Below are positions 11,730-17,368 of a DNA stretch of 17,368 bases, piece by piece. Position numbers and translations under genes: made by a program. Each line of letters starts with the position of its first letter. The stretch's first letter is position 1. This DNA comes from CAZJFC01 sp964545245 (GTDB lineage: Bacteria; Pseudomonadota; Alphaproteobacteria; Rickettsiales; 21-14-0-20-44-7), in contig CAZJFC010000038.1 in the NCBI GenBank assembly GCA_964545245.1, positions 1-17,368 of the forward strand, read 5' to 3'. The notes under the pieces are model-generated. The model ran no database searches. It saw only the letters and a list, made by a program, of their open reading frames with translations, and had not been told where the DNA came from.

Positions 11730-13181
11730 ATGCGGTTACTTGAGTCATTGTCATCACGCAAGAATTTGTGGCTGTTCGCGATAATATTTATCGAGGGATA
11801 TGCCGTGTTAGCCGCGGAATTGCTGGCTATCCGGCTGCTTGTCCCTTTCGTGGGCAGCGGGACGGAAATAATTTCAATCATCATCAGCGCGGTTTTGCTG
11901 CCGCTCGCGGTGGGTTATCACGCGGGCAGTGTGGCTTATAAGCGCGAGCATAACAGGCGCGGGAAAAGGGGAAAAAAAGTTGCTGCGCTGCGGCAAATTC
12001 TGGTGCGGAACATAATTTCGGTGATGGTTTTCTTCACTTTTGGCCTCTCATATTTCTTCCTTGAGGTGTTTTTTGGGCTGCTGGAAGTAGGCGGAATCAC
12101 CAGCCACTTAGCAAAGGCAGCGGTATATTGCGCGGTTTTCCTGGTTTATCCGGTTTACCTGCTCGGCCAGACGATGCCGATCGTGAGCAATTATTTCTCC
12201 GAAACCAGCCTCAGCAAAGCCACCGGGACTATGTTGTTTTTCTCGACACTCGGCTCATTCCTCGGTTCGGTTTTCTCAACGCTGGTGCTGATGATGACCA
12301 TCGGCGTGCATAACACTGTGATAGTGACGCTGGCGCTTTTGTTCCTGCTGGTGCTGGTGATAAAGCAGAAACTCGCGTTTGAGGTGCTGACTGCCGGGTT
12401 TGTCCTTATATTCGCAGTAATGCTTAATCAGGATGGGCTGTTTAAAAAGAATAATATCCATCTCAACAACGCATATAGCATCATTTCCGTGCATGAGCTT
12501 GAACATGAGGAAGGCTCGCGCATCATGTCGGTGAACCGCTCCGCTTCGTCCAAGGTGGCGAATGAACCTAAGAACCGTTTTCCATATATACAATATATAG
12601 AAGACAATTTTATTTATAGCTATATGGGCGAAGAACCGCTGAGAGTGCTGGTTATCGGCGCGGGCGGCTTCACTATGGGGCTGGGCGATGCGCAAAGCCA
12701 TTACACTTTTGTCGATATCGACCCCGATATTAAAGAGGTGAGCGAAAAATATTTCCTGCGGCAGGAACTGGGCAAACGCAAGGAGTTTGTTGCCGCCTCC
12801 GCGCGCGCGTTTTTACGGCGCGAAAAAGGGGAGTATGATTTGATTATCATCGATGCGTATACGAATTATTACACCATCCCGGCGGAATGCGTGACGCAGG
12901 AGTTCTTTCAGGCGGTGAAGGAACGGCTCGCGCCGGGCGGGGCGGTGGTAGCCAATTATATCATCTCGCCGAATATGGATGATAAATTTGCCCGCCGCGC
13001 GCAAAACACTTTTGCCTCAGTCTTCCCGCAGGCGGGCAGGCAGGTCATCGGCAATTATTCGCCGTGGGTGAAAGACCGCACGCAGCTCCTGAACAATTTG
13101 TTCATATATAAAGACCAGGGGGTGGATGACCGCGTGATTTACCGGGATGATCTGAACACTTATTCGATTGATAAGTATTAG
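11730..13181 (+). CDS. Membrane-anchored spermidine synthase-like protein
   Basis: The 483-residue product has an N-terminal half with about six or seven hydrophobic helices (near 13-32, 45-65, 92-118, 130-158, 168-190, 195-212, 218-232) and a soluble C-terminal domain. That domain has a Rossmann-type fold: VLVIGAGGFTMG (306-317), FVDIDPDI with Asp329 and Asp331, EFVAASARAFL (352-362), DLIIIDAY (370-377) and APGGAVVANYI near 410. This layout matches fused MFS/spermidine-synthase-like proteins. The classical GGGDG loop is replaced by GAGGF, so polyamine synthesis is doubtful; aminopropyltransferase or methyltransferase activity is unproven. It lies on the opposite strand between sucA and sucB, breaking the usual operon. 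Confidence 0.85.
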   Translation: MRLLESLSSRKNLWLFAIIFIEGYAVLAAELLAIRLLVPFVGSGTEIISIIISAVLLPLAVGYHAGSVAYKREHNRRGKRGKKVAALRQILVRNIISVMVFFTFGLSYFFLEVFFGLLEVGGITSHLAKAAVYCAVFLVYPVYLLGQTMPIVSNYFSETSLSKATGTMLFFSTLGSFLGSVFSTLVLMMTIGVHNTVIVTLALLFLLVLVIKQKLAFEVLTAGFVLIFAVMLNQDGLFKKNNIHLNNAYSIISVHELEHEEGSRIMSVNRSASSKVANEPKNRFPYIQYIEDNFIYSYMGEEPLRVLVIGAGGFTMGLGDAQSHYTFVDIDPDIKEVSEKYFLRQELGKRKEFVAASARAFLRREKGEYDLIIIDAYTNYYTIPAECVTQEFFQAVKERLAPGGAVVANYIISPNMDDKFARRAQNTFASVFPQAGRQVIGNYSPWVKDRTQLLNNLFIYKDQGVDDRVIYRDDLNTYSIDKY

Positions 13182-13227
13182 TGTCAGTGTCAGTGGGCAG
13201 TGGCAGTAATAAACTCCCACTGTCACT
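13182..13227. repeat. GTGTCA array and hairpin between convergent genes
   Basis: Directly after the stop codon come short words GTGTCA, GTGTCA, GTGGGCA and GTGGCA. AGTGTCAGTGGG at 13186-13197 pairs with CCCACTGTCACT at 13216-13227, 11 of 12 bases. The layout mirrors 205-276: a word array, a short AT spacer and an inverted copy between convergent stops. No T-run follows. Confidence 0.75.
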
Positions 13228-13230
13228 AAA

Positions 13231-16056
13231 CTAGGCGAGAGCCTTATTGCAAATCTCGTCCTGCTCCTTGTTGTGGATCTTGTAGAATCCGGTGGCAGGG
13301 GAGGCGGCGGCGATGCGGCCATTGTAGGAAACGCGTTTCTTGAGGCCGATCTCTTCGAGGGTTTCATCGATGAACGCGCGGACGAACAGCCAGCCGCCCA
13401 TGTTCTTAGGTTCTTCCTGCGTCCAGATGAATTCGGCGTTCTTGTATTTGCCGAGTTCCTTTTTCATCTCGTCGGAAGGGAACGGGTAGAACTGCTCAAG
13501 GCGGATAACGGCGACGTCGTCGACTTTCTTCCCGGCGCGTTTTTCCACGATGTCGTAGTAAACCTTGCCGGAGCAGATGACGACTTTGCGGATTTTATCA
13601 TTGGCTTTGAGTTTTTCGGTTTCGCCTATCACGCGCTTGAAGCTGGTTCCTGACGCAAAGTCTTTCAACGGGCTGAAGACTTCTTTCTTGCGCAGCAGCG
13701 ATTTTGGCGACATCAGCACCAATGGTTTGCGGAAGTTGCGGTGGAGCTGGCGGCGCAGGAGGTGGTAATAATTCGCCGCAGTGGTGACGTTGGCGACCTG
13801 TATGTTGTTCTCGCCGCAAAGCTGGAGGTAACGCTCCAAGCGGGCGCTTGAGTGCTCCGGCCCCTGTCCTTCATAACCATGCGGGAGGAGCATTACCAGG
13901 CCGCTCATGCGCAGCCATTTGCTTTCGCCGGAGGAGATGAACTGGTCGATGATGACCTGCGCGCCGTTGGAGAAATCACCGAACTGGGCTTCCCACATCA
14001 CGAGGGCGTTAGGGTCGGCCAGCGAATAGCCGTAATCGAAGCCGAGCACCGCGAATTCGGAAAGGGCGGAGTCGATAACCTCATAACCCGCCTGTTCCTT
14101 GATGCCGCCGACGGAAAGGTTGTTAAGCGGCTGGTAGGTGTTCTGGTTATCCTGGTCAACCAGCACTGAATGGCGGTGCGAGAATGTGCCGCGCCCGCAA
14201 TCCTGTCCGCTGAGGCGAACCGGGCGGTTTTCGGCGAGCAATGAGCCGAAAGCGAGCGCTTCCGCGGTTGCCCAGTCAATGCCTTCGCCGGCTTCGAACA
14301 TTTTGGCCTTTGCTTTCATCAGCGTCACGATTTTTGAATTCGCGTTGAACCCTTCCGGGATGGTGCTGAGCGCTTTGCCGATCGATTTCAGGGTTTTTAG
14401 GTCAACGCCGGTATCCGGGGTCGGGTTGGCGTTGCGCCCGCCGTGCTCGAAGCCGTCCCACGCGCCTTCCAGCCAGTCGGCCTTGTTTGGTTTGTAGTCT
14501 TTGCCGAGCTTGTATTGCTCTTCGAGGAAATCCTTGAATTTCTGGACGACGGCCTGCGCTTCGGCATCGTTCACGACGCCTTCCGCGGCAAGCTGGCTTG
14601 CGTAAACCTCACGCGGGCGCGGCATGCTGGCGATTTTCTTATACATCAAAGGCTGGGTGAACATCGGCTCGTCGCCTTCGTTATGGCCGTAACGGCGGTA
14701 GCAGACGATGTCGAGGACGACATCCTTCTTGAATTTGTGGCGGAATTCGGCAGCAAGGCGGCTGACATAGACCACGGCTTCCGGGTCGTCGCCGTTAACG
14801 TGGAAGATGGGAGCCTGCACCATTTTCGCAACGTCGGAAGGGTAGAGCGACGAGCGGCCCTTTTTCGGGTCGGTGGTGAAGCCGATCTGGTTGTTGATGA
14901 TGATGTGGGTGGTGCCGCCGGTGCGGTAGCCGTCAAGGTCGGAAAGGACGAAGTTCTCGGCCACCGAGCCTTGCCCTGCGAATGCCGCGTCACCGTGGAG
15001 CAATACGGAAGTCACGCGGGCGCGTTCAGTGTCGTTCCTGCGGTCCTGCTTGGCGCGTACCTTGCCGGTCACGACGGAGTTCACCGCTTCGAGGTGCGAA
15101 GGGTTGGCGGTGAGCGAAAGGTGGACTTTCTTGCCGTCGATAACCAGATCATGCGAATAGCCCATGTGGTATTTCACGTCGCCGGAAGATGGCAGGCCGT
15201 CCGGCATGGAAAGATTGCCGTGGAACTCGGAAAGCATCGCGGCATAGGGCTTGCCCATCACGGCGGTGAGTATGTTGAGGCGGCCACGGTGGGGCATGCC
15301 GATGATGACCTCTTCAACGCCGTTGGTCGCCGAGGTTTCGATGATGGTTTTAAGCGCCGGGATGGCAGCGTCGCCGCCTTCAACCGAGAAGCGCTTGGTT
15401 CCGGTGAATTTCACGTGGATGAACTGCTCGAAGCCCTCGACTTCGGTGAGGGTGCCGAGGAGGCGTTTTTTCTCCTCAAAATTTAGGGTGAAGCCCGGAC
15501 GGCTGGATTCAACGGTTTCGCGCAGCCAGTTACGCTCTTCGGGGATGTTGATGTATTCAAACTCAAACCCGATATTGCCGCAGTAAATGACATAAAGCAG
15601 GTTGAGGATTTCGCGTAAGGTTGCTTTTTGCAGGCCAAGCTGGCCGTTAAGGGTTATCGGGCGGTCATAATCGGCCTCGGTGAAGCCGTAGGTCGCCGGG
15701 TCAAGCTCGGAACCGGCGTGGATTTCCGAAAGTTTCATCGGGTCAAGGTTGGCGATGGTGTGGCCGCGGTCGCGGTAAGCGCGGATGAGCATCACGGCCT
15801 TGATGGAATCCGCCACGGCGGAATCGGCCGCAGTTTGTTTTGCGTTCTGGTTGGAAGGTTTGGCGGATGCTTCAGGGTCAACCCCGCCGATTATCTTGTT
15901 GGATTTTTTAGCCCACGGAGCTTCCGACTTGCCGCCGGAATTCTTCTCAAAAAACTCTTTCCATGAAGCGTCGACAGAAGACGGGTTCTGTTTGAACTGC
16001 TCATAAAGTTCTTCAATGAAAATGGCGTTTGAGCCGAAAAGATAATCGTTCGACAT
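13231..16056 (-). CDS. sucA: 2-oxoglutarate dehydrogenase E1
   Basis: Thiamine-diphosphate E1 that decarboxylates 2-oxoglutarate and loads succinyl groups onto SucB. The 941-residue product has normal length and all landmarks: the N-terminal FLFGSNA-like segment that docks to E2 (YLFGSNAIFIEELY), KRFSVEGGDAAIPAL (221-235), GMPHRGRLN (253-261), HLTANPSHLE-type substrate loop (312-323) and GDAAFAGQG (355-363). The ThDP/Mg motif continues into NNQIGFTT (388-395), then RYGHNEGDEP near 450 and the C-terminal WTQEEPKNMG. An AGAGGAAG site precedes the ATG. A hairpin pair separates it from sucD, and a plus-strand gene separates it from sucB. Confidence 0.98.
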   Translation of the reverse strand: MSNDYLFGSNAIFIEELYEQFKQNPSSVDASWKEFFEKNSGGKSEAPWAKKSNKIIGGVDPEASAKPSNQNAKQTAADSAVADSIKAVMLIRAYRDRGHTIANLDPMKLSEIHAGSELDPATYGFTEADYDRPITLNGQLGLQKATLREILNLLYVIYCGNIGFEFEYINIPEERNWLRETVESSRPGFTLNFEEKKRLLGTLTEVEGFEQFIHVKFTGTKRFSVEGGDAAIPALKTIIETSATNGVEEVIIGMPHRGRLNILTAVMGKPYAAMLSEFHGNLSMPDGLPSSGDVKYHMGYSHDLVIDGKKVHLSLTANPSHLEAVNSVVTGKVRAKQDRRNDTERARVTSVLLHGDAAFAGQGSVAENFVLSDLDGYRTGGTTHIIINNQIGFTTDPKKGRSSLYPSDVAKMVQAPIFHVNGDDPEAVVYVSRLAAEFRHKFKKDVVLDIVCYRRYGHNEGDEPMFTQPLMYKKIASMPRPREVYASQLAAEGVVNDAEAQAVVQKFKDFLEEQYKLGKDYKPNKADWLEGAWDGFEHGGRNANPTPDTGVDLKTLKSIGKALSTIPEGFNANSKIVTLMKAKAKMFEAGEGIDWATAEALAFGSLLAENRPVRLSGQDCGRGTFSHRHSVLVDQDNQNTYQPLNNLSVGGIKEQAGYEVIDSALSEFAVLGFDYGYSLADPNALVMWEAQFGDFSNGAQVIIDQFISSGESKWLRMSGLVMLLPHGYEGQGPEHSSARLERYLQLCGENNIQVANVTTAANYYHLLRRQLHRNFRKPLVLMSPKSLLRKKEVFSPLKDFASGTSFKRVIGETEKLKANDKIRKVVICSGKVYYDIVEKRAGKKVDDVAVIRLEQFYPFPSDEMKKELGKYKNAEFIWTQEEPKNMGGWLFVRAFIDETLEEIGLKKRVSYNGRIAAASPATGFYKIHNKEQDEICNKALA

Positions 16057-16125
16057 GGTTAAACTTCCTCTGACAGGTGGTTGCTATGTGCCTGCTATAT
16101 ATACCTTTGGGGAAAATTTTCTAGT

Positions 16126-16172
16126 GAAAAAAGCTTTCCGGAAGCAATAATGGCCCCGCTTGGAGCCATTAT
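16126..16172 (-). terminator. Double hairpin between sucD and sucA
   Basis: On the minus strand ATAATGGC and GCCATTAT (16172-16147) form a perfect 8-bp stem. A smaller GCTT/AAGC stem follows and is succeeded by six T (16132-16127). The pair sits 24 nt past the sucD stop and 70 nt before the sucA ATG, so sucA may be partly or wholly uncoupled from sucD. An AT-rich TATATA lies at about 16097-16103, but no -35 is clear. Confidence 0.6.
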
Positions 16173-16195
16173 GTTTATTTGCTGATTTGAGGCAA

Positions 16196-17236
16196 CTAAG
16201 CGGCCAGCAATTCCTTCATGGTCTTGCCCAGGCGGGCAGGGCTGTCGGAGATTTTGATGCCGGCGGAGCGCATGGCTTCGATTTTATCTTCCGCGCCGCC
16301 TTTGCCGCCGGAAATGATAGCGCCGGCGTGGCCCATCCTGCGTCCTTTCGGCGCCGTAGCTCCGGCTATAAACCCGACTACAGGCTTCGTCGTACCCGAC
16401 TCCTTAATATAGCGCGCAGCCTCAGCCTCCATCCCCCCGCCTATTTCTCCNNNNNNNNNNCCGCCTTTGCCGCCGGAAATGATAGCGCCGGCGTGGCCCA
16501 TACGGCGGCCCGGAGGCGCGGTGCGGCCAGCGATGAAGCCGACCATCGGTTTTTTGATCTTGCTTTTGGCGATGAACTCGGCTGCCTGTTCTTCCGCGTC
16601 GCCACCGATCTCGCCGATCATAATGATCGCTTTGGTTTCATCGTCGGCAAGGAACATCTCAAGGCAATCGATGAAGCTGGTGCCGTTAACCGGGTCGCCG
16701 CCGATGCCGATGCAGGTGGTCTGGCCGAAGCCTTCGGCAGTGGTCTGCGCGACCGCTTCATAGGTGAGCGTGCCGGATTTTGACACGATGCCGATTGAGC
16801 CTTTTTTGTGGATATGGCCGGGCATGATGCCGATCTTGCACTCGCCCGGCGTGATGATGCCGGGGCAGTTAGGGCCGATAAGGCGGGTTTTGCTGCCCGC
16901 GAGCGCTTTTTTTACCTTCACCATGTCCAGCACCGGGATGCCTTCGGTGATGCACACGACCAGCGGAATTTCAGCGTTCACCGCTTCAAGGATCGCATCC
17001 GCCGCGAATGGGGGCGGAACGTAGATAACTGACGCATCAGCACCGGTTTTCTCACGCGCTTCGGCAACGGTGTTGAACACTGGCAGGTTAAGGTGTTTCT
17101 CGCCGCCTTTGCCCGGAGTTACGCCACCGACCATGTTAGTGCCGTAGGCAATCGCCTGTTCCGAGTGGAATGTGCCTTCTTTGCCGGTGAAACCCTGGCA
17201 GATGACTTTGGTGTTTTTTGATACTAATACTGACAT
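16196..17236 (-). CDS. sucD: Succinyl-CoA synthetase alpha subunit, mis-assembled
   Basis: The alpha subunit binds CoA and carries the phosphohistidine that links succinyl-CoA cleavage to nucleotide triphosphate formation. The right-hand part is intact: CoA-binding GFTGKEG (15-21), CITEGIPVLDM (95-105), GPNCPG (121-126), SKSGTLTYE (152-160), GGDPVNGTSF (179-188) and the active-site His248 in RRMGHAGAII. Read straight through, the frame has 346 residues including four unknown ones, about 55 more than the family. The excess is a duplicated segment around the N gap. Removing 16337-16501 fuses two identical 41-nt stretches and restores a 291-residue protein ending MKELLAA. An AGGAATAAG site precedes the ATG. 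Confidence 0.93.
   Translation of the reverse strand: MSVLVSKNTKVICQGFTGKEGTFHSEQAIAYGTNMVGGVTPGKGGEKHLNLPVFNTVAEAREKTGADASVIYVPPPFAADAILEAVNAEIPLVVCITEGIPVLDMVKVKKALAGSKTRLIGPNCPGIITPGECKIGIMPGHIHKKGSIGIVSKSGTLTYEAVAQTTAEGFGQTTCIGIGGDPVNGTSFIDCLEMFLADDETKAIIMIGEIGGDAEEQAAEFIAKSKIKKPMVGFIAGRTAPPGRRMGHAGAIISGGKGXXXXGEIGGGMEAEAARYIKESGTTKPVVGFIAGATAPKGRRMGHAGAIISGGKGGAEDKIEAMRSAGIKISDSPARLGKTMKELLAA
16451..16460. other. Assembly gap of ten N inside sucD
   Basis: Ten N join two contigs. Positions 16296-16336 and 16461-16501 are identical over 41 nt, but the sequence between 16337 and 16450 does not match the true continuation. The gap length is a placeholder, and the real sequence probably has no gap. 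Confidence 0.95.
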
Positions 17237-17260
17237 TCTTATTCCTGTGTGTTTGTTATT

Positions 17261-17368
17261 TTAATAGTTGCTGCCATATGGTTTATATCCTCCGCCATAT
17301 CCGCCTAACGGGGTATATGGCTTACTTTGGGGAATTTCCGGTATTGCTGCACCTCTAACCACTACCGG
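17261..17368 (-). CDS. 3' end of an unidentified Gly/Tyr-rich protein
   Basis: On the minus strand one frame is open from the window edge to TAA at 17263-17261, giving 35 residues; the other two close within four codons of the edge. The tail is rich in Pro, Gly and Tyr (for example LGGYGGGYKPYG), like the end of a secreted or surface protein. It does not look like the C-terminus of SucC, which often precedes sucD. The stop lies 24 nt upstream of the sucD ATG. With so little sequence the frame could be fortuitous. Confidence 0.42.
   Translation of the reverse strand, partial: PVVVRGAAIPEIPQSKPYTPLGGYGGGYKPYGSNY

Noticed and set aside
14443..15486. Long open frame on the plus strand opposite sucA (347 codons)
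   Set aside because: It is fully antisense to the well-supported sucA and has no ribosome site or recognisable domain. GC-rich codon usage in sucA opens the complementary frame.
16196..16501. Genuine tandem duplication of the SucD active-site segment
   Set aside because: The 41-nt exact overlap, the codon change in the inner 114 nt and the ten N fit an assembly branch. Deleting 165 nt gives a normal-length protein.
1..17368. tRNA or rRNA genes, phage or defence systems
   Set aside because: I looked for cloverleaf ends, conserved rRNA motifs, integrases, nucleases and toxin-antitoxin pairs and saw none.

Overview
The window looks like alphaproteobacterial chromosome. It pairs a polar-flagellum gene set (flgF-flgG-flgA-flgH on the minus strand; fliL-fliM-DUF6468-motE on the plus strand) with the alphaproteobacterial-style TCA block sucD-sucA-sucB-lpdA on the minus strand. 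A DUF2610-like tail, a family I associate with Rickettsiales and relatives, sits at the left edge. The run of ten N and a chimeric sequence tip beside it indicate a draft scaffold, probably metagenomic. I cannot place it below class.

Layout. 1-204: end of a DUF2610-like gene. 205-336: two stacked hairpins between convergent genes. 337-3436: flgH, flgA, flgG and flgF, read right to left, behind a near-perfect sigma-54 promoter at 3487-3502. 3503-4137: a 0.6-kb divergent intergenic region packed with repeat fragments, plus a consensus sigma-70 promoter that drives a roughly 50-nt RNA ending at its own terminator. 4138-7081: fliL, fliM, a DUF6468 gene and a MotE-like gene, tightly spaced. 7060-7512: a four-helix-bundle (23S-IVP family) gene bracketed by inverted heptamer arrays. 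7513-11005: lpdA, pyrF, a tautomerase and sucB. 11006-11729: repeats, a DUF378 membrane protein with a strong terminator, and a leaderless-type promoter. 11730-13181: a membrane-anchored spermidine-synthase-like protein on the plus strand, which splits sucA from sucB. 13231-17236: sucA, then sucD interrupted by a mis-joined scaffold gap. 17261-17368: tail of an unidentified Gly/Tyr-rich protein.

How the genes work together. The left half builds the distal rod (FlgF, FlgG), the L-ring and a P-ring chaperone (FlgH, FlgA), and the C-ring switch and stator-associated parts (FliM, FliL, MotE-like). The right half supplies 2-oxoglutarate dehydrogenase E1, E2 and E3 and the succinyl-CoA synthetase alpha subunit, with pyrF (UMP synthesis) and a small tautomerase lodged between E2 and E3.

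The most unusual signal is a set of short tandem arrays of imperfect 6-8-nt words. Each array uses a different word (GGCACTA, GGGTGAC, AGTTNCGG, GGTTGWT, AGTTATT, GTGTCA). They lie at gene edges, and in three cases they supply coding sequence: the MotE C-terminus, the PyrF C-terminus and the SucB linker. One array type frames the four-helix-bundle gene as inverted 23-bp ends, and a similar array pair without a gene lies at 205-276, which could be an empty version of the same cassette. No known defence system, CRISPR array, prophage or RNA operon is visible.
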